This document shows, piece after piece, positions 41,740 to 50,343 of a stretch of 64,000 bases of DNA. This stretch comes from Bradyrhizobium sp. Ec3.3 (GTDB lineage Bacteria; Pseudomonadota; Alphaproteobacteria; Rhizobiales; Xanthobacteraceae). Position numbers and translations under genes: made by a program. The notes under the pieces were generated by a model. It worked only from the letters and a program-made list of their open reading frames with translations. It was not told the DNA's origin and made no database searches. Positions within the stretch are counted from its first letter, which is position 1. Each line of letters starts with the position of its first letter. The stretch is from the NCBI RefSeq assembly GCF_000472925.1, contig NZ_AXAS01000009.1, positions 1 to 64,000 on the forward strand. The letters are read 5' to 3'.

Positions 41740-44313
41740 ATGACCGAGCCGAGCAAAATTACCTCTCACAGCGTCCCCGACCATCAGCCCGCGGCCGGCG
41801 GCATTGCCGCGCGCGCCCGCGCCTCCGTGGGCCCGAAGTATCTGGCCGGCCTCAATCCCGAGCAGCGCGACGCCGTGGAGACGCTGGACGGCCCCGTACT
41901 GGTGCTCGCCGGCGCCGGCACCGGCAAGACGCGCGTGCTCACCACACGCATCGCCCATATCCTGAGCCAGGGCCGCGCGCGCCCCGGCGAGATCCTGTCG
42001 GTGACCTTCACAAACAAGGCCGCGCGCGAGATGAAGCACCGGCTCGGCCAGATGCTTGGGCAGGCGGTCGAGGGCATGCCGTGGCTCGGCACCTTCCACT
42101 CGATCGGCGGCCGGATTCTGCGGACGCACGCCGAGCTCGCGCAGCTCAAGTCGAATTTCACCGTGCTCGATGTCGACGATCAGGTGCGGCTGTTGAAGCA
42201 GCTCCTGCAAGCCGAAAACATCGACGACAAGCGCTGGCCGGCGCGCATGCTGGCCGGTCTGATCGACGGCTGGAAGAACCGCGGGCTCGGCCCAACGCAG
42301 GTGCCGTCAGGTGAAGCCGCGATGTTCGCCAACGGCAAGGGCGGCAAGCTCTATGCGAGCTACCAGGAGCGGCTGAAGATCCTGAACGCCGCCGATTTCG
42401 GCGATCTGCTGCTGGAGAACATCCGCATCTTCCGCGAGCACCCGGATATCCTGCGGCAGTACCAGCAGCGCTTCAAATACATCCTGGTCGACGAATATCA
42501 GGACACCAACGTCGCGCAGTATCTGTGGCTGCGGCTGTTGTCGCAGGCGCCCTCTTCTTTCACCGCTCCCCGCTTGCGGGGAGAGGTCGGATCGCGCAGC
42601 GATCCGGGTGAGGGGGACTCTCCAAGCACCGAGCTCTTGGAGGCAGCCCCTCACCCCAGCCCTCTCCCCGTGAAGGACGGGGAGAGGGAGAAGACCAAGA
42701 ACATCTGCTGCGTCGGCGACGACGACCAGTCGATCTATGGCTGGCGTGGCGCGGAGGTCGACAACATCCTGCGCTTCGAGCACGATTTTCCCGGCGCCAA
42801 GGTCATCCGGCTGGAGCGCAACTACCGCTCGACCGGCCACATCCTCGCCGCCGCCTCGCATCTGATCGCGCATAATGAAGGCCGGCTCGGCAAGACGCTG
42901 CGCACCGAGGACGAGGACGGCGAGAAGGTCACGGTCACCGGCGCCTGGGATTCGGAAGAGGAAGCCCGCGGCATAGGCGAGGAGATCGAGCAACTCCAGC
43001 GCCAGGGCGAGCGGCTCAACGAGATCGCGATCCTGGTCCGCGCATCCTACCAGATGCGCGAGTTCGAAGATCGTTTCGTCACGCTCGGCCTTCCCTATCG
43101 CGTGATCGGCGGCCCGCGCTTCTATGAGCGCGCCGAAATCCGCGATGCGCTCGCCTATTTGCGCGTCATCAACTCGCCCGCCGACGATCTCGCCTTCGAG
43201 CGCATCGTCAACACGCCCAAGCGCGGGCTTGGCGATGCCACCGTGCAGATGCTGCACGATCATGCCCGCAAGCGCCGCATTCCGCTGTTCGAGGCGGCGC
43301 GCGCCGTGGTCGAGACCGACGAATTGAAGCCGAAGGCGCGCGGCTCCTTGCGCGACCTCGTCACGCAATTCGACCGCTGGCGCGCCCAGCGCGAGGTGAC
43401 CTCGCATACCGATCTGGCCCAGATCGTGCTCGACGAGAGCGGCTATACCGAGATGTGGCAGAAGGACCGCTCGGCGGACGCCGCGGGCCGACTCGAAAAC
43501 CTCAAGGAGCTCGTGCGTTCGATGGAGGAGTTCGAGAACCTGCAAGGGTTCCTCGAGCACATCTCGCTGGTGATGGATCGCGACGGCGGTGCCGAGGAAG
43601 ATGCGGTGTCGCTGATGACGCTGCATTCGGCCAAGGGGCTCGAGTTCGACAACGTATTCCTGCCGGGCTGGGAGGAAGGCCTGTTCCCGAGCCAGCGCAC
43701 GCTGGACGAACAGGGCCGCGCCGGCCTTGAGGAAGAGCGCCGGCTCGGCCATGTCGGCCTGACCCGCGCCCGCCGCCGCGCAAAACTCTATTTTGCGACC
43801 AACCGCCGGATTCACGGCACCTGGTCGACCACGATCCCCTCGCGCTTCCTCGACGAATTGCCGGCGGCCAATGTCGAGATCACGGAATCCAAGGGCGGCT
43901 CCGCCTGGGGCGGCACCGGCGGCTACGGCGCCTCGCGCTTCGACGACATGGAAGCCTTCGGCTCCAGCTATTCGACGCCGGGCTGGCAGCGCGCCCAGGC
44001 GAATCGCAACCGTGGCCAGGGTGGCCGCAACGGCGGCGGACGCGGCGGCTTCGAGGAGGAGCCCTCGCCGTTTTCCACCGCGCCCGATTTCGGCGGCAGT
44101 TTTTCGTCGCGCCGTCGCGGCCCGATGACGATCGAAGGCGAGCTGGTGGCCAAATCGACCGGCACGACGTCCGAATTCTCGATTGGCGACCGCGTCTTCC
44201 ACCAGAAATTCGGCTACGGCCGTGTCGCCAAGATCGACGGCAACAAGCTGACCATCGCCTTCGACAAGGCCGGCGAGAAGAAGGTCGTGGACAGTTTCGT
44301 GCAGCGGGCGTGA
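41740..44313 (+). CDS. UvrD/PcrA/Rep-type DNA helicase
   Basis: About 857 residues. Walker A is GAGTGKTR (58-65), followed by FTNKAAREMKHRL, DEYQDTN, DDQSIYGWRGAE, TLHSAKGLEFD and LTRARR (helicase motifs I-VI). The C-terminus is Gly/Arg-rich followed by a domain like the PcrA Tudor-like tail (FQKFGYGRVAKIDGNKLTIAF). Superfamily I 3'-5' DNA repair helicase. It is odd in one place: residues about 272-318 come from a palindromic repeat inserted in frame at 42561-42690. The start ATG is the first with a good N-terminal match; the frame extends to 41641. Confidence 0.92.
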   Translation: MTEPSKITSHSVPDHQPAAGGIAARARASVGPKYLAGLNPEQRDAVETLDGPVLVLAGAGTGKTRVLTTRIAHILSQGRARPGEILSVTFTNKAAREMKHRLGQMLGQAVEGMPWLGTFHSIGGRILRTHAELAQLKSNFTVLDVDDQVRLLKQLLQAENIDDKRWPARMLAGLIDGWKNRGLGPTQVPSGEAAMFANGKGGKLYASYQERLKILNAADFGDLLLENIRIFREHPDILRQYQQRFKYILVDEYQDTNVAQYLWLRLLSQAPSSFTAPRLRGEVGSRSDPGEGDSPSTELLEAAPHPSPLPVKDGEREKTKNICCVGDDDQSIYGWRGAEVDNILRFEHDFPGAKVIRLERNYRSTGHILAAASHLIAHNEGRLGKTLRTEDEDGEKVTVTGAWDSEEEARGIGEEIEQLQRQGERLNEIAILVRASYQMREFEDRFVTLGLPYRVIGGPRFYERAEIRDALAYLRVINSPADDLAFERIVNTPKRGLGDATVQMLHDHARKRRIPLFEAARAVVETDELKPKARGSLRDLVTQFDRWRAQREVTSHTDLAQIVLDESGYTEMWQKDRSADAAGRLENLKELVRSMEEFENLQGFLEHISLVMDRDGGAEEDAVSLMTLHSAKGLEFDNVFLPGWEEGLFPSQRTLDEQGRAGLEEERRLGHVGLTRARRRAKLYFATNRRIHGTWSTTIPSRFLDELPAANVEITESKGGSAWGGTGGYGASRFDDMEAFGSSYSTPGWQRAQANRNRGQGGRNGGGRGGFEEEPSPFSTAPDFGGSFSSRRRGPMTIEGELVAKSTGTTSEFSIGDRVFHQKFGYGRVAKIDGNKLTIAFDKAGEKKVVDSFVQRA
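42561..42690. repeat. Palindromic repeat inside the helicase gene
   Basis: First stem CTCCCCGC (42566-42573) with GCGGGGAG (42576-42583). Second stem CCCTCTCCCCGT (42660-42671) with ACGGGGAGAGGG (42677-42688), perfect over 12 bp. Between them lie GGTGAGGGGG and CCCCTCACC arms. The plan matches the intergenic element at 287-428. It is read through in frame as residues APRLRGEVGSRSDPGEG up to PLPVKDGERE. Confidence 0.8.
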
Positions 44314-44328
44314 GCCCGCGCCCTGTTG

Positions 44329-44347
44329 CGGCGGCGTTACGCCGCCG
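44329..44347 (+). terminator. Hairpin after helicase gene
   Basis: CGGCGGCG, loop TTA, CGCCGCCG, followed by GCTTTCCTTG. It lies 16 bp after the helicase stop and just before the Cys-rich gene start. A weak but plausible intrinsic terminator. Confidence 0.5.
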
Positions 44348-44374
44348 GCTTTCCTTGCTCCACGCCCCTTGACC

Positions 44375-44821
44375 ATGGCGAACTTCCCCGTATCAGATGC
44401 GGCCATGGCCCGGGGCTTCATCACATTCGCCGTACTTGCATTTGGCATGCCGTCGCTGGCGGCAGCCGAGACGATGAGCTTTGGCGATGCGATCGGCATG
44501 CTGGCCAAGAGCTGCGGCGCGGAGATCGTGGCCAATTGCCGCGGCGTGAACCCGGATTCGACGCGGCTGAAGGAATGCCTGTCGCGCAACCGCGACGTGC
44601 TGTCACCGCAGTGCCAGACCGACTATCTCGCGGCCTTCGACGCGATCCAGAAGCGGGTCGCCGCGCGCGTGACCGTGGCGAACGCCTGCCAGCGCGAGAT
44701 CGTCAAGGTCTGCGGCGGCTCGACCAAGGAGACCAGCAAGTCGATCCCCTGCCTGATCTCGACGCCCAAGGGCATCAGCAACAACTGCCTGAAGGCGGTG
44801 GACGACGCGGGGTATCGCTGA
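44375..44821 (+). CDS. Cys-rich repeat exported protein
   Basis: 148 residues from ATG 44375; ATG 44405 gives a tidy signal peptide (MARGFITFAVLAFGMPSLAAAE) and is an equal candidate. Two repeats of spaced cysteines follow: CGAEIVANC and CLSRNRDVLSPQC, then CQREIVKVC and CLISTPKGISNNC, as in cysteine-rich GLG1-like repeat proteins. Function unknown. Its stop overlaps the start of the OmpA-like gene (TGATG), so the two are coupled. Confidence 0.75.
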   Translation: MANFPVSDAAMARGFITFAVLAFGMPSLAAAETMSFGDAIGMLAKSCGAEIVANCRGVNPDSTRLKECLSRNRDVLSPQCQTDYLAAFDAIQKRVAARVTVANACQREIVKVCGGSTKETSKSIPCLISTPKGISNNCLKAVDDAGYR

Positions 44822-45507
44822 TGCGCGCGGCCGGGCTCACTTTGCAATCGATCGGCCTCGCGCTCGGACTTGCACTTGGTCTGGCGCTCGCGGCAGGCCC
44901 CGTGGGCGCGCAGACGGCGCCGCCGACCCGCGACGACATCGTCGGCAAGCTCAACCATTTCGAATCAGCGCCTGATGTCGACCTCGCGGCGCTGAAGCAG
45001 CAGGTGATGGAGCGGGCGAAGGCGCGGATCAAGAACGATCCGGGCCCGGTGAATCGCCCACTGATCGCGCCTGACCTTGCGAGCCTGCCGGCTTTCACTA
45101 CGCTGATCCAGTTCGACGCCGACACGCCGATCATCCAGCCTTCGTCCTACCAGACGGTCGGCCGCATCGCGGATGCGCTGGTTCACGCCTCGCTGCTGCC
45201 TTACACCTTCCTGATCGTCGGCCATGTCGAATCCAATTCGAAGACGCGGGAAGCCAATGCGATCCTGAGCCAGCGCCGCGCGGATGCGATTCGCGACGTG
45301 CTGGTCAACACGTTCAAGATCTCCGCCAAGCGAATCCAGTCGATCGGCCTTGGCGAGGAGCAATTCCTCGACCGCGCACGCCCGACCTCGACCGCAAACG
45401 GACAGTTGCAGATCCTGACGCTTGCAAAACTCCCCGAGGAACAAGCCAGCCAGCCCGCCGCGGCCAAACCTGCGGCACCGGCCAAGAAGCCGGCCAAAAA
45501 ACGCTAA
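44821..45507 (+). CDS. OmpA-family peptidoglycan-binding protein
   Basis: 228 residues. A hydrophobic signal (LGLALGLALAAGPVGA) is followed by an OmpA C-terminal domain: IQFDADTPIIQPSSYQTVGRIADALVH, then VGHVESNSKTREANAILSQRRADAIRDVL and IQSIGLGEEQFL. This is the peptidoglycan-binding fold with the usual S/N-x-x-L-S-x-x-R-A segment. The tail is Ala/Lys/Pro-rich. It starts in the stop codon of the Cys-rich gene, so a shared envelope job is likely (inference). Confidence 0.85.
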   Translation: MRAAGLTLQSIGLALGLALGLALAAGPVGAQTAPPTRDDIVGKLNHFESAPDVDLAALKQQVMERAKARIKNDPGPVNRPLIAPDLASLPAFTTLIQFDADTPIIQPSSYQTVGRIADALVHASLLPYTFLIVGHVESNSKTREANAILSQRRADAIRDVLVNTFKISAKRIQSIGLGEEQFLDRARPTSTANGQLQILTLAKLPEEQASQPAAAKPAAPAKKPAKKR

Positions 45508-45676
45508 TCGATCGCATCTGGGCCGTGCCCGGAACCCCTTGAACCCCTGACTGTTTTTTCACGCGCAGGCCGCCTCGAATGGCTGCTCTGCGCGACAACT
45601 GCACGGTTTGTGCAGGGGACAAGCAGATGCTATAGGCTGGTCGCTTCCTCCGACCTGCATTCTCAGTGAGACCAAG

Positions 45677-46195
45677 ATGGGTGGCTTTTTTCAACGCCAA
45701 CTTGCCGTTTATGTCGAGTACCATCGCGATCCCCGGAACACGGCGATGCATGTGATCGGTATCCTCTTGCTGTTCACGGGTGCGGTGATGCCGCTGACGC
45801 TGGTGGCGGTCCCGCTGTTCGGATTCGAATTCAGCCTTGCGGTGATCCTCGCGTTGCCGGTCCTCATCTATTGGCTGCTGCTCGATGTGGCGCTCGGGAC
45901 CGGCATTCTGGCCGTGTCGATCGTGCTGTTTTCAATCGCGACGACCATTGCGGCGCAAGTCAGCACCGTAATGATGTGGGCGATCTTCGCCACCCTGGTC
46001 GCGCTCGGCTTTGCCGCACAGGCGATCGGCCACAAGGTTTTTGAGGGGCGCGAGGCCTCGCTGTTCACCTTTCCGTCTCATCTTTTGCTTGGACCGATGT
46101 TTGTAATGGCAAAATTATTCATTGCGCTGGGTTTTCGTCGTGACCTTGCCGCGATTCTCGCGCCTGTTCCGACCAATTCCCTTTCAACCCGATAA
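45677..46195 (+). CDS. Mpo1/DUF962-like membrane protein
   Basis: 172 residues. MGGFFQRQLAVYVEYHRDPRNTAMHVIGI carries the H-x-x-P-x-N-x-x-x-H pattern (H16 in YHRDP and H25) of Mpo1, a family of iron-dependent dioxygenases for 2-hydroxy fatty acids. About four membrane segments follow, and a C-terminal GHKVFEGREASL provides another His. Starts upstream at 45608 are less convincing. It precedes the epimerase and ICMT-like genes by short gaps. Confidence 0.8.
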   Translation: MGGFFQRQLAVYVEYHRDPRNTAMHVIGILLLFTGAVMPLTLVAVPLFGFEFSLAVILALPVLIYWLLLDVALGTGILAVSIVLFSIATTIAAQVSTVMMWAIFATLVALGFAAQAIGHKVFEGREASLFTFPSHLLLGPMFVMAKLFIALGFRRDLAAILAPVPTNSLSTR

Positions 46196-46227
46196 GATTC
46201 CAGAGCGGAACAGCAGCAACCTTCTTC

Positions 46228-47259
46228 ATGGCTCTCGTACTGGTTACCGGTGGCAGCGGCTTCATCGGACATCATCTTGTAGAAGCGCTCCGCGCCAGGG
46301 GGCAGCGGGTGCGCGTTCTCGATGTGCGGCCGCCGGCCGCGCCGTGTGCTGACGTCGACTACGTCGCGGGCTCGGTGCTCGACGGCGACGCGGTCGATCG
46401 CGCGCTCGCGGGCGTCGATCAGGTCTATCACCTCGCCGGCCTGCCCGGCATGTGGGTCGCCGACAAGCGGGATTTCCACGAGGTCAATTGCCGCGGCACC
46501 GAGGTCGTGCTGACGGCCGCGCAACTGCGCGGCGTGTCGCGCTTCCTGCACTGCTCGACGGAATCGATCCTGTTCCCCTACTCGCAGCTCGGCGGCGTTC
46601 CCGCCGAGGAGGCGCTGCAGCCGGCCGATGCGATGCCGGGCGCCTATACGCGGTCGAAGTCGCTCGCCGAACATTGCGCGGCAAAGGCCGCGGCGGCGGG
46701 CTTCCCGCTCGTCATCGGCACGCCGACCATGCCGATCGGGCCGGTCGATCACAACCTCACGCCGCCGACCGCGATGCTGTGGTACTTCCTGCAAAAGAAG
46801 GTGCAGCCGCACATCAACTTCCTCGTCAACCTGGTCGATGTGCGCGACGTCGCCATGGGCCTCGTGCTCGCGATGGAGCGCGGCCGCATCGGGCAGCGCT
46901 ATATTCTCGGCGGCGACTGCGTCCGGCTCGGACAGATCCTGCGCATGATGTCGGTGATCAGCGGCCGCAAGCAGTACCCCATCGCGGTGCCCGGCAGGCT
47001 CGCCGAACTTTCGGCGATCATGCTCGAATACATCTCCGACCACGTCACGCACCGGCCGCCCAACGGCACCGGCGAGGGCGTGCGCATCGCGCTTGCCGCC
47101 AGCGACCTCTCGATCGACAAGGCGCGTACCGAGCTCGGCTATTCGCCGCGCCCGATCGAGCCGTTGCTGCGCGAAACCATCACCCATCTGCTCGCACGCG
47201 GCGGCCTGCAAACGCAGGCCGGCATCGAGCGTCACGCGCTCAGCTCGCGCGCGAGCTGA
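46228..47259 (+). CDS. NAD-dependent epimerase/dehydratase family protein
   Basis: 343 residues. Rossmann motif LVTGGSGFIGHHLVEALRARG at the N-terminus (GxxGxxG), then an active-site Tyr-x-x-x-Lys in YTRSKSLAEH. Extended SDR, of the 3-beta-hydroxysteroid dehydrogenase or nucleoside-diphosphate-sugar epimerase kind; hopanoid or lipid-related versions exist. Substrate not assignable. It has a weak ribosome-binding site and is followed 30 bp later by the ICMT-like gene. Confidence 0.85.
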   Translation: MALVLVTGGSGFIGHHLVEALRARGQRVRVLDVRPPAAPCADVDYVAGSVLDGDAVDRALAGVDQVYHLAGLPGMWVADKRDFHEVNCRGTEVVLTAAQLRGVSRFLHCSTESILFPYSQLGGVPAEEALQPADAMPGAYTRSKSLAEHCAAKAAAAGFPLVIGTPTMPIGPVDHNLTPPTAMLWYFLQKKVQPHINFLVNLVDVRDVAMGLVLAMERGRIGQRYILGGDCVRLGQILRMMSVISGRKQYPIAVPGRLAELSAIMLEYISDHVTHRPPNGTGEGVRIALAASDLSIDKARTELGYSPRPIEPLLRETITHLLARGGLQTQAGIERHALSSRAS

Positions 47260-47289
47260 GCCCAAGCCCAAAAGCAAGAACCTTTCCGC

Positions 47290-47916
47290 ATGTCCTTTGA
47301 TTTCAACAAGCTTCTCTCTTTCGCCTGGGGTGGCTGGACCACGACCTGGCCGACCAAACTCCTGGCGCTGATCTGGCTCGCCTGGCTTGCGAGCTGGGTC
47401 GGGGCCTCGTTCTGGCAGGGCCGCACCAAGAAGCAGGTGATGACGCTGGACTCGCAACGCTATCGCCTGCCGATCCTGATCGGCGGCATCCTGTTCACGC
47501 CGTGGACCGCGGAAGTGCTGAACGAGAAACCACTATGGGTGTTCGGCGAGGTCGGCGTCTACATCGCAGCACTCGTCGTGCTCGCCGGCATCTCCTTCAC
47601 CTGGTGGGGACGCCTTCATCTCGGCAAGTTCTGGTCGAACACCATCACCCACAAGGAAGACCACCGCGTCATCGACACCGGCCCGTATGGCATCGTTCGT
47701 CATCCGATCTACACCGGCCTGATCGCCGGCATGCTCGCGACCGGCATCGCGGTCGGCACGGTGACGGCGATCCTCGGCGCCATCCTGATCTCGCTAGGCA
47801 TGTGGCAGAAGGGCCGGATGGAGGAAGTCTTCCTGTCGAAGGAACTCGGCGAAGACGCCTACGGCGCCTATTGCCGCCGCGTCCCGATGATCATTCCGTT
47901 CCTGTCGCCGCGGTGA
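47290..47916 (+). CDS. Isoprenylcysteine carboxyl methyltransferase-like membrane protein
   Basis: 208 residues with about five membrane segments. The conserved ICMT region is WSNTITHKEDHRVIDTGPYGIVRHPIYTGLIAGMLATGIAVG, followed by MEEVFLSKELGEDAYGAYCRRVPMIIPFL. In bacteria this family methylates unknown membrane-bound targets using SAM. It is the last of a same-strand run of three genes (Mpo1-like, epimerase, ICMT-like) and is convergent with the hydrolase gene 13 bp away. Confidence 0.85.
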   Translation: MSFDFNKLLSFAWGGWTTTWPTKLLALIWLAWLASWVGASFWQGRTKKQVMTLDSQRYRLPILIGGILFTPWTAEVLNEKPLWVFGEVGVYIAALVVLAGISFTWWGRLHLGKFWSNTITHKEDHRVIDTGPYGIVRHPIYTGLIAGMLATGIAVGTVTAILGAILISLGMWQKGRMEEVFLSKELGEDAYGAYCRRVPMIIPFLSPR

Positions 47917-47929
47917 TTTCCGCGCGCCG

Positions 47930-48880
47930 TCAGCGCGCCGGTCGCGGCTTCGCCTCGGCGGCCTGCGCCGGCATGGCCGGCAGCAGGTGGCGCGGGATGA
48001 TGACGTCCTGAGCGGCGGCAAGCGGCGTGCCTTCAGACAACCCGTTGGCCTGCGCGAGCGACCACACCGGCACGTGATATTGCGTGGCGATCCGCTCGAG
48101 CGTATCGCCGGCGCGCATGGGCAGCTTCACGCCCGAGTCCCACAGTTCCACCAGCGTGTCGCCGGGAACGAGATAGCGCAGCGGCACGGGATCGCCCTGC
48201 GCCTGCGCCGGCACGCGCGGCAATTGCGCGACCATGTCGACGATCTGGCGGTGGATGTCTTCAGACTTCTCGATGTTGATGTGGGTGACGCGCTTGTTCT
48301 GCTTCAGATCGAAGCTTGCATAATGGCCGCGATAGCCGGGCTCCGCGATCACGTCGCCGCCGCCGAGCACGCTGTCGGACAGATAGATGTTGATGAAGCG
48401 CTCGACATTGAGCGGCACGTTTCCGGTCGCATGCGCAGGATCGATGGTGATCACGAGGCTGACCGGAATCTTCTCCTCGGCAAGCATCTCGGCGAAGATG
48501 ATCGAGCACAGCCCACCCATGGAATGCCCCATCAGCACGATCGGCGCAGGCTGTTCGCGGTAGGTGGAGATCGCGCGCTGGGCGACCAGCCGGCAGATCG
48601 TGAATTCGTAGGCGTCGGCCTTGAAGCCAGCTTCAGTCAACCGCTCCGCGAGCCGATCCATGCCGGTCGAGAAGATCGGCCCGAGCGCGCCGCGGAAGAG
48701 ATAGATGCGCGGCGGCGGCCCGGGCTCGGCCTCAGCGGGCAGCGGGGGCGGTTGCGGCAGGGACGGCGCCACGATCGCGACGGCTTTCTTCAGCTTTGCC
48801 GGTGAAGCCACCGCCACGGCCGTCGAGACGGCGAGCAGCACGCCGGCCGCCAGCAGGACCACTCGCCTCAAAACAACCAT
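47930..48880 (-). CDS. Exported alpha/beta hydrolase with C-terminal LysM-like domain
   Basis: 316 residues. Signal peptide to about residue 26, then a lipase-like domain: IYLFRGALGPIFSTGMDRLAERLTEAGFKAD and the nucleophile Ser120 in GHSMGG. The C-terminal part (about 235-300) reads RAGDTLERIATQYHVPVWSLAQANGLSEGTPL, a LysM-type peptidoglycan-binding repeat. It is likely a periplasmic, wall-associated hydrolase. A paralogue without LysM is at 50344, on the other side of the threonine synthase gene. Confidence 0.8.
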   Translation of the reverse strand: MVVLRRVVLLAAGVLLAVSTAVAVASPAKLKKAVAIVAPSLPQPPPLPAEAEPGPPPRIYLFRGALGPIFSTGMDRLAERLTEAGFKADAYEFTICRLVAQRAISTYREQPAPIVLMGHSMGGLCSIIFAEMLAEEKIPVSLVITIDPAHATGNVPLNVERFINIYLSDSVLGGGDVIAEPGYRGHYASFDLKQNKRVTHINIEKSEDIHRQIVDMVAQLPRVPAQAQGDPVPLRYLVPGDTLVELWDSGVKLPMRAGDTLERIATQYHVPVWSLAQANGLSEGTPLAAAQDVIIPRHLLPAMPAQAAEAKPRPAR

Positions 48881-49177
48881 TCGTCTTGCAACCCCACCGC
48901 GGGAAGGCGGGCGCCTTCCCTATTCCGGCCTTACTGACCACTGATTTGGCAGAATTTGGGGCGCAAAGCTTGCCCAATCGCGCTCCAACGCCAACGCGAA
49001 AGTCTGCCGCTCACTATCGAGAACCACATTTCGCCAACTCCGGAACGCCGGAATTGACATCGATATTCCGTTTCGGCACCTAGAATCGTTCAATCGAGCG
49101 GTCAGTCTGTTCGCGTCTCTCGTCTGATCATCAGGCGGCGCGATCGGCCTCAAAATGCTCGTATCCGAGATCGCCCC

Positions 49178-50305
49178 ATGAAGACGCCATCCTACATCGA
49201 ACCGCTCAGCGGCACGCTCTATCCGCTGGACCAGCCGCGCTGGTGCTCCGACGACCGCAAGCCGCTGATGGTAACGCCGCTGCGCGGCATCTCACGCGAC
49301 GAGGTCGATCGCAGCGTGCGCTCGCTGTGGCGTTATCGCGCGGCGCTGCCGGTCGAGATCGCGAGCCCCATCTCCATGGGCGAAGGCTGCACGCCCCTCG
49401 TCCAGAAGGAGTGGGGCAAGTTGAGGCCATACTTCAAGCTCGAATGGTTCAACCCGACGGCCAGCTTCAAGGATCGCGGGACCACGGTGATGTTGTCCTT
49501 CATCCGCCAGCTCGGCGTCAACGCCGTCCTCGAGGACAGTTCGGGCAATGGCGGCGCATCGGTTGCCGCCTATGGCGCGGCCGGCGGAATGAAGATCAAG
49601 ATCCTGGCACCCGCGTCCACCTCTCCGATGAAGATCGCGCAGGTGCGCGCTTATGGAGCGGACATCCAGCTGGTGGAAGGGCCGCGCGAGGAGTCGGAGG
49701 CGGAAGCGATCCGCCAGTCCGGCAACATCTTCTATTCGAGCCACAACTGGCAGCCCTTCTTCCTCGAAGGCACGAAATCCCTCGCTTACGAGATGTGGGA
49801 GGATTTCGGCTATTCGGCCCCCGACAACGTCGTCGTTCCCGTCGGTGCCGGCAGCAGCCTGCTCGGCTGCTATCTCGGCTTCAAGGAGCTGCTTGCGGCG
49901 GGGCAGATTGCGCGGATGCCAAAACTGTTCGCCTCGCAGCCGCTGAACTGCTCGCCACTCGATGCGAGCTTCACGGCAGGCGTCGATACGCCGGTCTCGC
50001 GCGAAGTCCGCAAGACCATCGCCGAGGGCACCGCGATCAAGAGCCCGCTGCGACTGCGTCAGATGGTGGCCGCACTGAAGGAAACGGGCGGCGGCACGGT
50101 GGCCGTCGCCGAAGAGGGCATCGTCGCGGGGCTGAAGAAGCTCGCGGCCACGGGCCTGTTTCCCGAGCCGACATCGGCAAGCGCCGCCGCTGCACTCGAC
50201 GAGCTTGCCCGGCGCGGCGCCATTCGCCCGAATGAGCGCACCGTCGTCGTCATCACGGGAACGGGGATCAAGGCGGCGTCGCTCATCACCGAGATCCTCA
50301 GCTAA
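49178..50305 (+). CDS. Threonine synthase-like PLP enzyme
   Basis: 375 residues. The PLP lysine is K98 in FNPTASFKDRG, followed by SSGNGGASVAAYGAAGGMK and TSPMKIAQVRAYGADI, and the phosphate loop PVGAGSSLLG. Fold type II, threonine synthase group; the family converts O-phosphohomoserine to threonine, though many paralogues act on other substrates. No other threonine genes are adjacent. It is flanked by two related hydrolase genes on the opposite strand. Confidence 0.82.
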   Translation: MKTPSYIEPLSGTLYPLDQPRWCSDDRKPLMVTPLRGISRDEVDRSVRSLWRYRAALPVEIASPISMGEGCTPLVQKEWGKLRPYFKLEWFNPTASFKDRGTTVMLSFIRQLGVNAVLEDSSGNGGASVAAYGAAGGMKIKILAPASTSPMKIAQVRAYGADIQLVEGPREESEAEAIRQSGNIFYSSHNWQPFFLEGTKSLAYEMWEDFGYSAPDNVVVPVGAGSSLLGCYLGFKELLAAGQIARMPKLFASQPLNCSPLDASFTAGVDTPVSREVRKTIAEGTAIKSPLRLRQMVAALKETGGGTVAVAEEGIVAGLKKLAATGLFPEPTSASAAAALDELARRGAIRPNERTVVVITGTGIKAASLITEILS

Positions 50306-50315
50306 CGCCGAGGCA

Positions 50316-50334
50316 GCGGGACGAGACGTCCCGC
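50316..50334. terminator. Bidirectional hairpin between convergent genes
   Basis: GCGGGACG, loop AGA, CGTCCCGC: a perfect 8-bp stem 10 bp from each of the converging stops (50305 plus strand, 50344 minus strand). No T-run is visible on either side. Confidence 0.55.
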
Positions 50335-50343
50335 GGGGCTCGC

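Noticed and set aside
42307..44589. 760-residue minus-strand frame over the helicase gene
   Set aside because: The helicase has all motifs on the plus strand. The antisense frame has no family-like pattern and is a high-GC shadow.
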